This document shows positions 25,801 to 37,400 of a stretch of DNA of 64,000 nucleotides, piece by piece. This stretch comes from Mansonella perstans. Lineage: Eukaryota > Nematoda > Chromadorea > Rhabditida > Onchocercidae. The translations under genes were made by a program, and so were the position numbers. The first letter of the stretch is position 1. Each line of letters starts with the position of its first letter. The notes beneath the pieces were generated by a model. It had not been told where the DNA came from. It saw nothing but the letters and a program-made list of their open reading frames with translations, and ran no database searches. The stretch lies in the NCBI GenBank assembly GCA_037074765.1, contig JBAMDO010000072.1, positions 62,001 to 126,000 on the forward strand, given 5' to 3'.

Positions 25801-28391
25801 TTGCGTTTTTTAACATAAAAAGTAATGCAGAGTTTTTTTATAGCTCTTTGTCATATAGTACTGCATTACTATTTTACTAAATATATCATTATTACGTTGG
25901 AACGTAAAACTAATAAATATGCTTCTGTACTGATTAATAACAGTGTAAATTTCCTTTGCATGTCAGAGTTCTTTGATATAAGAATGGGCAGAGCAAATAA
26001 TTTTTGACGTAAGGCACTATAAGGCGTTAGCATCAGACGTAATCTGTCTAATAAACACGTATTTTGGCAGAGTTAGAATAATCCGTCATGAATTGTTGGT
26101 TGTCAATATATCTCAGTTATTAGCCTTATGCTATTTTATGTAGTTCCGTTCTTATTGAAACAAAGTCCTACTCAGTCTTTATAGATTTAATATATAAGTA
26201 TATAAAAATTTTGTGCATGAAAATTACTGGAAGCATTAAATATTGAATTAATTTAAGTGTAATAATGAAGTTTTCCAAATGAAATATTCGAAGTGTGCAT
26301 ACATAAATTATTTCTCGTGCGGTTCAGTGAATGCTACTGCATTGTAAATTAGACGGATTCGATGATAATATATAGGACTTTAATATAATATATGTTTAAT
26401 TTAAAATTTTGAAAGCTTTTTCATCATTTGACGATTTGCAAATGATAAATTGCCATATTCGAATTTGAATCCAACAGCTTTTACCGCTACAAAATCGAAA
26501 CAGCACATTCGAATTTTGTTTCCGCCATCTTAAACATCTGTTATTAGATTAATTGATTTCTACTATTTTCATCGCTTTGTTTCGATTGCCTACAATAAAT
26601 TTATAAATTCACTCATTTCTGATAATAAATTAAATATTTGTATTTAATTGTTGGATTTTTTTAAGAGAAAAAAGAAAAGCGGTAGAATAGATTGTTTCCA
26701 CAAGTGAGCTATTCGAAAATGTGTGACATTTTTAATATATCTGTTACTCTGAATAAACGTTAATTGTTTTTTCTCAGTGAATTACTTATATATTCTTACT
26801 TTTGCCATAAATCGTTCCAAATAAAAATCTCTTTGCAATAAAAAAGTTGAATCGAAAGTCCAAAAAATCAATTAAAAGTTTCCGCAGAGAACTTTATGAT
26901 TCAACCAATTCCAAAGTTTTTTTTTTTTTTTTTTGACATAATCCTTGGATTCTTTTTATTTTCTTAGAACTGATTGGATTTTTTTCTATAATATTAAATT
27001 TTTTGCTTGAAAGAATAAACTCTTCCAATTTTCTTTAATTGTTTTTTCATTTCTATTAACTGCTGCAAATTGACTGCATGAATAAGTTATGCTATCAAAA
27101 CAATTTGTGATTGTTGTAGTTTCGTTCTGTAATAATTTGTAATGTGTTTCTTGGAGAACTCTTGTAAATGTAGTGCAAACAATATCGTCATAATTTTATT
27201 CCTTCATAATAACCGAAATATAATTTCAGTAATTGCAGAATCAACCTTACAATGAGTGCATTAGCATCATCCTCTTTAGCAGTGGCTAGCAGTAATTCGA
27301 ATAATTCTGTAATTTGCAATAATCCATCGAAAAGACGAAGTGGTATGTTTGCTATGAATTTTCATTTCGGATAATTCAAAATATTCTCTTGTTTCTATTA
27401 GTTAAATGTTTAAGCAGTTTTCAGTTGTAGAATGTTTTTAGTAAGAACTGTTGTAAAGATTGTTTTAATTTAATCTAATTTTCACATTATAAAAGAAAAT
27501 TTGAAAGTAATACCTAATGGAAAATTTTAATCGGAATTTTCTGTGAACGGTGGATAATTTAGAATATAATAGTTGTATTTTATCAATTATTTAAATTTAA
27601 AGCAAGCAATGATAATTAAAATTTTTCGACTGTAAATTTCTTTTGTCATTCTTTTTACTGCTTAATGTTAGCAGTTTTGATAATTCATGATACATTTGGA
27701 TTTTTTTGTTGCTTCGAATTGATATTTACAGGAACATTTCGTGTTTTGACGGAAGAATACTCACAGTTTTCTTTGGATGATGAATTTGATAACGATTTTC
27801 ATCAGATATTTTCATTGAATGGCGAACGATATACGCTGGAATTGAATCCAGTGTTAAATGAACCGTTAATTAATCGCTCTGATAACATTAGTAACGAGAA
27901 ACGAAGTAAGGATACATTAAAAGGATCATATGTGTCACATCATGCACACTCTAGGTATTATTAATTTTTTCTTTCTCGTAGTTCTACTAAGAGATTATGG
28001 CCTCTAGAAATAATTTACTTTACTCAAAAATAATTTACTCAAAACATTTATTTTTTTTTTGGCGAAGAAAAGTGATAACAGAAAGTAAACTTATGTCGGA
28101 ACAAAATGATGCGACAAAACACGATGCTATTTCTATCACCGACAAAAAACGATACTATTTCTATCACTTTTAATTGATTAACTTTTAATTATATCTGAAT
28201 TATCGCAGCATTTCAGGTTAACAGATGAAGTAGAAATTGATGGTGATTCAGCATCGGATGAGTTGGATTTATTGCCAACTTTACCGCCTTATTCAGACTC
28301 AAAACAAACATTTCCAAAATGGAAAATAAAATTGCCAAATTGGTTACTTTGTCGTAATCCTCGGATTCCAGTGAAATGCATTATTATGTAA
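19887..28391 (+). CDS. acidic protein of unknown function, long (distal-promoter) isoform
   Basis: Not recognised. Exons 19887-19929 (start MQQQQEQLKEYHFD), 21490-21537 (DFLDSDDWEKLPRIPH), 27732-27954 and 28217-28391 join in phase with GTATGT or GTAAAT donors and TTTCAG or TTACAG acceptors, giving 162 residues ending at TAA 28389-28391. The product is hydrophilic and acidic (DDEFDNDF, SASDELDLLPTLPPY) with a short basic, Trp-containing end (FPKWKIKLPNWLLC); no signal peptide, membrane span or known domain is seen. AATAAA at 28491-28496 fits a 3' end about 100 nt after the stop. Alternatively, a GTAATT donor overlapping the stop codon (after 28387) could extend the reading frame into later exons. 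The first two exons are short, but both splice in the same phase as the proximal start exon. Confidence 0.55.
21253..21292. repeat. 40-nt hairpin
   Basis: CTTCTTTTACAG pairs with CTGTAAAAGAAG, with three further inner pairs after a 2-nt bulge and an A/T-rich loop. It lies about 200 nt before the small exon at 21490, inside the first intron of the long isoform. Shorter than a usual pre-miRNA. Confidence 0.6.
22604..22688. repeat. purine-rich, GC-rich degenerate tandem repeat
   Basis: A run of GGAGCGGGAAGCG and GAAACGAGGAG variants, almost all purines on the plus strand and much richer in G than the surrounding DNA. It lies inside a long intron. It could form triplex or other non-B DNA. Confidence 0.75.
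24345..24404. ncRNA. miRNA-like 60-nt hairpin (candidate)
   Basis: A 15-nt arm AATGTTTTTATCAGC is matched exactly by GCTGATAAAAACATT, and the stem extends inward with TAATTG against CAGTTG (four Watson-Crick and two G-U pairs), leaving a loop of about 18 nt. About 21 paired bases in 60 nt is the size of a nematode pre-miRNA. It lies in the long intron between 21537 and 27732. I do not recognise the arm as a known miRNA. A short inverted-repeat element would look similar. Confidence 0.4.
24406..24421. repeat. small 6-bp stem, 4-nt loop hairpin
   Basis: GGCACT, AAAA, AGTGCC, directly after the 60-nt hairpin. It could be a basal element of the same transcript or coincidence. Confidence 0.5.
27220..27229 (+). 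promoter_or_regulatory. probable spliced-leader acceptor of the proximal isoform
   Basis: ATAATTTCAG ends at 27229, 22 nt before the ATG at 27252, with no upstream exon apparent close by. This marks an alternative, probably trans-spliced 5' end. Joined instead to the distal exons as a cis acceptor, it would insert an extra coding segment. Confidence 0.5.
27252..28391 (+). CDS. same unknown acidic protein, short (proximal-promoter) isoform
   Basis: Alternative first exon 27252-27342 (start MSALASSSLAVASSNSN, ending NNPSKRRS) replaces the two distal exons and leaves the same phase (one base, G) at a GTATGT donor, so it joins 27732-27954 and 28217-28391 in frame. The product is also 162 residues as modelled. 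Its N-terminus is Ser/Asn-rich with a basic KRR end, unlike the acidic, Gln-rich N-terminus of the long form, so the two isoforms would differ in targeting or partners. The shared part contains LTEEYSQFSLDDEFDNDF and no domain I can name. Confidence 0.6.
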
Positions 28392-31300
28392 TTTATTACC
28401 CTTTTATGTTTTATGTTTATATCAAAGTTTATCTTTCTGAACATTGATAAATTTGCTGTAATTTTTAAAATCTAAAATTTTTTCTGTCAAAATAAAATAT
28501 ATGGCTCGAGAAAATCGATATGTATGATTTTTTTTTAATGCAACTTGAAAAGAACGAGTAAATTAATTCTGAAGAGACATGGTAAAAAAAGTTCACAGAG
28601 AGGCTTGATGATCATTTTAAGCCGATCATTTCATTTTTTAAAGCATCATATTAAGTGAGGTGAGGCTTGTTATCCAAGTGAAGAGAGAAGGGCCTAATTA
28701 CAGATAAATTGCCTGAATGATAGTTGTTCTTCGAGTACACTATACATTGCAGTGAGGTTATGAAATCCCATAAATGTCAAAACTTATGACTTTATGATGA
28801 AGACAGTGAAAGTCTTGTGAATGAGAGGACATGGAAATCTAAAGACTATTAAATCCAAAAGGTCAATTGAAACTTAAGCATTTCGAAAAAATCAAATTTG
28901 TAGATGAAATCTACTGATCATTGAAATTAAAAAACAGTAAAAGTACACAATTTTCTTTTTTGCCGAGTAATTAATATAATACAAAGAATTAATTTGTTTC
29001 GAAGAATGAACTTTTCGTCAGCTCATTCATTATTGCAAACGTAAATTGCAGTGATTGTTGGACGAAAGATCTGCTCACAATTTAAGGTTTATAAATGAAA
29101 CGCTGTAAAGGAAAAAAAAAGTAAGCAATATGTTAAAATTGATTTAATCATCAAAATGAGCTTTTAATAATGTTTTATAACGTTCCATGTACTTTAATTC
29201 CCATCGTCTTAAAAATTTCTAAATTGTTTCACATATTTCTATCAAAAATTTATTTTTGTCTTCAGAGCAAGAAGCATATGTTAGAAATTGTGTCTTAGAG
29301 TTTTAAAGTAAACATTATAATTGAAAATTAAGAAGATAGAGTAGTTCGATCAAAAATGATTAATCAGCGATTCGATGCATTTTATTTCTGCATGTATCTC
29401 AGCTAGTCTTCGATATCTCTAAATCAAAGGAAAAAAATCGAAGTAATTTCTTCAGCATTCCAGTAATAAATATATTTGTTTATTTGTTGATAGAAATCAG
29501 TTTCATTTAGCGCATTTATCTACCAAAAGAATTTCAATTGAATATTATCTTAATCAAATCTACCTCTGCTATTCGGACTTTAAAATTTAGATGAAATCTG
29601 GCCCAAATCGAAAATTGAAATAGTCAGCCATATAGCTTAAAAAGATTGTATGATATTTTTTATTACCATACTCATTGTATATATTTTTTATCACCATACT
29701 TTTTATTATCATAATGTATGATTTTTTTATCACCATACTCTGCCAGTAAAGTATTATTCGGAATACTTTCGGTATTCAGACTATTCCTGACATCTCTCAG
29801 TCAGCAATTTAATTTTGCTTCGGATTTTTTCATCATTTCTCTGATTTAATTTTGTAAATTTTACTACTGACATAAAAACAATTTTTTGTAACTTTTCGAT
29901 TCCTATTTGTTCATCTTTTTCATTTCATCATCTTTTATGCATAAACTTTCCTCTTTTTAAAACAATTGATATTTTCAAAATTTGGATTAATTTTAACCAA
30001 AAAAATTTCATTCGTTGAAATTGCGAAGTATTTTTTTTTTCTCCTCTTTTTTGTTTTCACCTCTTAGTTGAACGAGAAGAGTAGCAATCGTCGTTGTCTT
30101 CTTGACTTGAAGAAAATATTCAGCGACAAATTAAATTTGTAGAGCTATTTTCATCAATCTGAATATTCTTTGGATGTCTTAAAATGATGAAAGGAATAAA
30201 TCCATTCGAAATTTCTTCAGCAACGTTTTCTTGTTGTAGAAATCAAATTATAATCAAGCAATTTTCATCATGTAAATGTCCAACCGAATTTTGATGAGAA
30301 AACTTTTTATGTTTGTCATTTTATTTGTTGAATTATGTGTATTTTATGCTTCTGTAGGTCATTTGCACTTTTATACAACTGTCATTATTCATTCAGATGC
30401 AGTCGATTAACACTCATCAATTTATTTATTGCAAATAATTAACTGTTACTTTTGATAATTAATTGCTACTTTTGAGAATTATACGTATATATAAATATGT
30501 GCAGTAAAGTTAAATCATAGAATCATTAAATTATCATTTCAATTCAAATAATTTCTTCACGAACTCATCATTCCTTCATTACTCGCACTTGTTTGGTTGG
30601 AAAATTTTTAATCGATCAAAATTATTTATTTACATTTCAATTTGAAAAAGCTTAATATTACTCGAAAATTTGTTCCAACTAACAAGATGTGCAAAATTTT
30701 TTCTTATGTATTATAAGAAATAGACCAATTTTTTTCGTCTCATTCGCTAACAATCACTTTGATTAATAATCACAATTCTTAAGCAAATGGATAAATTAAT
30801 TAATAACAATGAGGAATTTCTTTTTCTTCCTTCAAATCTAATCTATAATCATTTTGATATTGCTCCCATCAAGCATAAATGAGTAAAATATTATAAAATT
30901 CATTCAAAAAACTTCAAAGTGTTTGAATGGAACTCTTCGTTTTCAAAAAGTATTAAAAAATTAATGTTTGCGTTTTACAATTGAATCAAAGAAAGTAAAT
31001 AGAATTGAAGCAACAAAAACATAACACTTCTTCAGGACTGCTTTATCGGCAGTTAGAATGAGGCACGCATGCTACACATGCAACGATTAACTTTATATCA
31101 ACTGATAGTAATGAGTTTAAAGTTTTTTATAGGCTTACCGAAAAATTATGGTAAATCACTTATTTTAATTTAATTGATTCACTGATAAAATTATTGATGG
31201 TTCTATTTAAATGACTTGAAATGATTGTTAGCTTATTAATTGATCAGTTGAAAATAAATTAATTAGCATATTTTTAACTTGTAAATTAAATCATTTATAT

Positions 31301-34300
31301 TCAAAACGATTGAAGAAATTGTCAAAGCAAATTCAGCTACATCTTATTTATAAGTATAAGGATTAATCAATTTATTATCTCAATCCAACTTTTTACTATA
31401 ACACATGAAATTTTCCCCAATATTTCCTCTTATTAAATATTTCTCTACCACTGACAGGCCAAAAAGAGGATTAAGATAAATAGTTAAAGAGCCAGAATTG
31501 AGGCTATCCCTCGGGATAATTAGCCAATACTCTTTCCTCGTGTAATAACATCATGATCAACAAATACACTCGCTTTTCTGGCGTTTTTGAATAATGCTTG
31601 GATGAATTATTTTTTTGTCCCTTTTTCATTCCATAATTTCTTTGTCCTTTGTTTTTTTTGCGTGATAATGTCATACATTATCTCAATTTATATCACTTTC
31701 TTCTATCCGTTTGGAGAAATGAAGACACGTGAAACTTTTTTCCTTTTCAATTTCATACTTCCCATGAGACCAAAACTTTCAATTTTCTTGTTTTGCAGGA
31801 TTACCACTTCTGTGTCGTTTTATGTTCATTTAATATATACTTTATGAAATACTTGATATTTCTTTCGCGGTATTTTTCACTTTGTTTTGTTCATTGTCTA
31901 GTAGCAGTTGAAAAGAAAAAGTAAAGAGGATATATATATACTTTGGGATTGAAATTTTTTATATCATGATTGATTATCGATATGGTATATATATCAATAT
32001 TATCGAAAAAATGCCATGATATTGAAATATTGAAATTGAAAAAATTGTTAAGTGTCAACATTTTCATTTTTCATTTAGATTTGCCATTTTTAAACAAGGA
32101 AGAGATTTAAGCAACTTTTTTTGTGGTATGGCAAAATTTTATGCTTAAAATTTCTAGCTTATTCTCTAAAGCAAAGCACAGAAGCATTACTTTTTGATTT
32201 GGCAATTAATTAACAAAACTAAACTAATTAATTTATTAGATAAGTGCAAATTTTTATTACGGGTGTACATATCTCGGATCGAAATGATCTAATTCATAAT
32301 TTTGTCTACCCAGAAAATCACTGTTTCATTTTGCTGACTGGTCAGTTAATTTAAATAATTACAGTCTAATTCATTTATTTCACTTAATTCAAATTTAACA
32401 AAAATTTGTAGAATAGCAATCGGCAGATGTATACGAGTAGAAGTTGTTAAAGGTAATGAAATATGCTCTATTTTTTCCGAGGTCAAGTTTCTGGTTAAAT
32501 AGCAGGCTAACAAAGATCAAGATAAAACTAGCATCATAATGCATTCATAGATGATAATGTCACCATGAAATGAGCAAGATAAATAGGTGAAGTAGATAGA
32601 TGCATTTGATGGCCAGATCTTGGTGGAAATGAAAAAACAATACTTCAGTGATTTTAATGAATTTAAAATTGTTCAGCTCAGTTCAATATTAATGTACCAG
32701 CACCTTATATTCTTTAATTCTGTATTTGTCTGTCCTAAGTCTGCTGAAAATTTGATTTAATTCAATTTGTCAAATATTGTGACTCACTCGTTCATTGCAA
32801 ATGTGCAACTTTCGGAAATTTCGCAAAGATAGAATTTAATCAGTTAATCAGTAAAAAAAATTTCGTTTCGTACAACATTTTTTATTACTTCGAAAATTCA
32901 AAATTGAATAAGGCTAACATATTAAGAATGGTAATGACAAAATGGCAAATCCTTTCTTCTGCTACTTCATAGGTGATACAATGGAGCATTTGAAGTATTT
33001 GCCATTTGTCTTACTTTATTTAGTAGTCCTTTCATTGATTTACTTTCTCATTTATTTACTTCTGCGAGTCAATTTATTAATTTACCTTCTAGGCTATTTA
33101 TTCAATTATGCGACATTAGAAAATTCGAAGAAATTTGCTCATTTCATCTAAATTGCACATGTCACCACTGTCACTTTACTCCCTCATTTTTATCAAATAT
33201 TATTACTATGTCTATTACAACTACTGTTGCTATTATCAATTTATTTCTAGGCAATTTTAGCCAAAAGTTCTTTTTTCGTCCAACTCATCCATTCAATTTT
33301 TCATTTTTTTTTTTTTTTTTTTGATAAATGAAAGAGAAATATGAATGAAATACTTGAAGATAAATTAGAATTTTTGAACCAATAGTTACACTATAATAAT
33401 GATAATAATGCTAACTATGATAATGATAATAATGGTAACTATGATAATGATAATAATGGTAACTATGATAATGATAACTTTTATCAGTGTTGAGTTATTC
33501 AGAACAATAAGATAGAAAGAATGATGATAATGATGATAATAGAAATAAATTTTGTTCATACAGTTTTAAGGGATTCAAGATAGAGGAAATAATAACAAAA
33601 AGCGATATCATAAAAGCTAACCGTATCAATTCCAAATTTTTGGCAAAAGTGGAAAACGATAGGAAAAGAAAACAAGAGAAATTAAGCATGATTCTTTAAG
33701 ATAAGTTGAAATTTCGTTATCAAATAATGATACGGAAGAGAGATAAAGAAATTAGTGATGATAGAAAAAAAATAAAGGGAAAAGATTAAGAAAAAAATAA
33801 GAAGAGATAAAAAATTTTGCTGAATGTTCATGATGATGTAGGAAGAAAAGAAGAAGAAATGAAAAAGCAAGAAGAAGAGGAGAAAGAAGGAAGGAAGCAA
33901 GAGAAGAGAAAGAGCAAAAGACGGATGTCAACACTGAATGTGGGAGGAGGAAGCCATTAAGCATCATCACTAAATCATGTATTTGATTGAAATTTTTGTC
34001 TAATAGATGGCAGAATGATTTGAAAAATTAAAACAACTTTTTTTTTTTTTTTTTTGTACTCATATTTTATCCCAAATATTAATTATATAATTTAATTTTG
34101 TTATTAATTTGATAAAATTTAAATTTTAAATTTGTATTTGTTGTAACAATGAGTGCTGATGCTACTGTTATTACTATACCATTATTACTATTGATAAGAA
34201 TGTAAAATGATATCAAATGTAAAACGATATCAAATTGAGTTACATCGATACTTTTTCATGATTATTACTACTTCAATGTTTTTGCTATCATAAAATTTTT

Positions 34301-34491
34301 CCTATTGCTAGTAATAATTCGGAATGAAATTACTTCTGCTACTATTATGATTGCAGATCATGAAGGAAAAATCTGATGCAAAATGTTATGCAAGCTTTTT
34401 TGGTATTTTCAAATTCGCAGCAAATAATTTGATGAATTTTGAAAAGATCTGAAATATTTTTTTAAATAATGACAACTGAATCACTTGAACT
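28392..34491. other. long non-coding stretch before the receptor gene
   Basis: Probably 3' UTR of the unknown acidic gene, then intergenic DNA and perhaps the 5' part of the receptor gene. It holds a repeated CACCATACT/ATTTTTTAT motif near 29.65-29.75 kb, the 24-nt tandem repeat at 33397-33478, a GA-rich tract at 33.80-33.95 kb and several T runs. One 41-nt segment (32412-32452) has splice sites and a phase that could link the acidic gene to the receptor; see findings. Confidence 0.4.
33397..33478. repeat. tandem repeat, 24-nt unit, about 3.4 copies
   Basis: Units of GATAATGATAATAATGGTAACTAT with one-base differences. Simple, recently expanded, and surrounded by further GAT/AAT triplets. Confidence 0.85.
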
Positions 34492-37400
34492 ATGCTATAC
34501 AATCATTTAACATTGTTGATGCTTCGTGTTATCGATATAGTTGCCGAAAAAACAGTCGAGCAAACTGCACGGATGCTTGTAGCTGAAATACCCGGTGATC
34601 TGCAGGTATGCTATTTTATGGAAATCATTTGACTGATTGCTATATTTCGATACCATGCTTATCTTTCAAATCCCTTGTGATAGACAAAATAAAAATTGCA
34701 AACAATAATTTGTCAAATAATTAACAAATTTATTACACTGGCTTTTTTATTTTAAATCCAAGTAGATGCATTATCCTTGGCTCAGACACTGCCAGTGTTA
34801 TTAATTTAAATTTCTTTCTGCCATCGGTATTTTTGTCAGCTGCCAAAATGATATGTGCAATTTCATTTCATTCAACTATAATTAGGCAAAAATAGAATAA
34901 TGGAGTGCGATAAAATAGCATTGGAAAATCAACTGCTTTTTTAATCTTTCAATCAGAAAATAATCTTCCAGTCAAATCAAATTGTAGCAAATTCAGAAGT
35001 CATGAAAGTTTCATTTCAAATATTTATAATGTTCCACTTTCTTTAACGATTTACAAATTCTAAGTTAGTCTGAAAGTACTGAAAACTGATTTTATAAGAG
35101 TTAAAATATTCCATGAATTTGGATAATACACAAAATTTTCCTGAATTGCGGAAAAAATGAATTAAAGATTTAAAGACAAATTTTAGATGAAATGTCTGAT
35201 GAAAAATTTAATGAATACTGATTTTACAATACGCTTTTACCAATCATTTTGTTAATTACGCGTTACACGTTTTTCTCCACAGTATAGCATGTTGCAATAT
35301 GCCGCGAAGCTTAACTTGGATTTTTCATTCTTCATTCAGCATGGATGGAAATGAATAATATGCAAATGTTTATAATAATTGTACTAATAATGTAAATAAT
35401 TTTGAACGTCATAGAACAATGATCAATGAAATTGCTCATGAACAATAGAAATATAAAAAATGAAGTATGCATGGCAAGAAAATATCACGTCTTGATCATA
35501 GGCCAAGACTTCATCACTATAAGGCACTAAACATATGTGGCCTTACGCACCTAGCTGACCATAGAATGATCAATTCAAGTCATATAAAGGTCATATTAAG
35601 TTATAATAACTTGATGGACAAAACAAATAATGCTTGACTTTCCTATTTAAATGATTTATTAATTATTGATGAAAGCTATCTTTGTTTCAAATTAAATTCA
35701 TGTGACAAGTCAAAATATGATTATCCATACATATGTGTGTGTCTGTGCGCGTGTATGTCTCTTTTCTTTTTATAAATATAATTATAAGAAATATTCCCGT
35801 TCTAGTGATTAATTTTATTTAGTTTTCATCGTGGCATATGCATGCATATGAGACACACATCTAATATATATATATACACATACGCATACACGCACAACAT
35901 ATATAAAGAGACGTACACAACGAGAGGTACTTCAAGAACTTTTAACAAATACAGATTAATTTCATGGATGGATCCAGAAGTCTAATTTCTAAAAATATTT
36001 AAAAAGAAACTTGAAAAATATTTAAGAAGAAATTTATAAAGTTGAAATGTCCAAAAAGTTCATTAAATTAAAATTTCGAAATAGTCGAAGAATCAGTAAT
36101 TTGAATCAGAATCAATACATGAAATAATCAACAGATAACTAATTCGTTTCATTTCATAAGCGTATCTCTCAGTGGCTCATTCATTTCTCATAGTTATTAA
36201 ATGTTTCATTCATCTGCTATAGCAAAGATCCTGCTTTTACTTTTATTAGGCTTTTGTTTCTTTAATCATTCAATAAATTAGTATCTAACTTTTTTAAAAT
36301 TTTTCATTATACACAATTCCCGCAATGGCGCAATCCCCTTCATCTTCCTCCCTCAGAATTTAATCAAAATGATCGCGACCATTTGACATGTCAAATGTCA
36401 TCTGCGATAATTAAAGAAATGATGTTCATAACTAAACAAAAAAACACAATATGAGATAGATGGAGGGATCCATGAATAGTTGAACAAATAAGGAGACAGG
36501 TAAATAAAATCTGATAATGTCATAAAATGAATTTTTAATTTTTAATTTCTTCCCAATTCATAGATTGGCGCGCTATTCCCGTTGCATTACCAAATCACGG
36601 GTACGGAAGCATGTGGTCGAATCTGGGAACAGTACGGTATCCAGCGTATGGAAATTGCACTTAGTACGGTAGCCGAACTAAATGCTTTGTTACCGTTCAG
36701 GCTTGGTATCAGTATCAGGTGGATTAAAGAAATTTGCATTAATATTTAATTTTCCAAATAAACTTTGCTTGGTTTCCTTATAATAGACATTAATTTAAAG
36801 CTATGATAAATATTAGCATTAGATTTATAAGTGTAAAAATCTTAGAAGTTAAATGAATTTGCGAATATTTCATGAGACCTTTTCATATGTTAGGATCTCG
36901 CGGTTCGTAAAACAGATAAATTAGGATGGTCGGAGAGAGCTTAACAGAGCAACACTCGTTCACCACCATGCCTGGAAATTTTTAAAGTAAATAGTATCAC
37001 TCACTCTTCCACTTGAATACTAACCGATTGAAGTGATCAATTATTAGTAATGATTTTTCAAATGCCAGTGACACATCATTAAAATAATTAGCTTTTATAA
37101 ATGCTCTTTCCATTTTATTCTGATTTCTTTTTATTTCTGAAATAAATGATAACTTTTTGACATAAGTGCATCGAAGTGATTAGCTGATAAAATTTGAGAA
37201 ATACTATGATCATTTTTAAAAAAGTTCCTTTCTCGAAAAAATTTTAAGAAAAAGGTGTAGAAATAATAATTGTCTTCTCTTACACAACTCTCTCAATGAA
37301 ATAGTAGATAGTTATCTCACAACGTTTCTTACTTTATTTTACAAAATTTCTTCCAGTTATGATACGTTTTATTCCGATATCACTGATAATTAATATTCAT

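Noticed and set aside
35497..35560. Short inverted repeat GTCTTG / CAAGAC in the first receptor intron
   Set aside because: Only six pairs, expected by chance.
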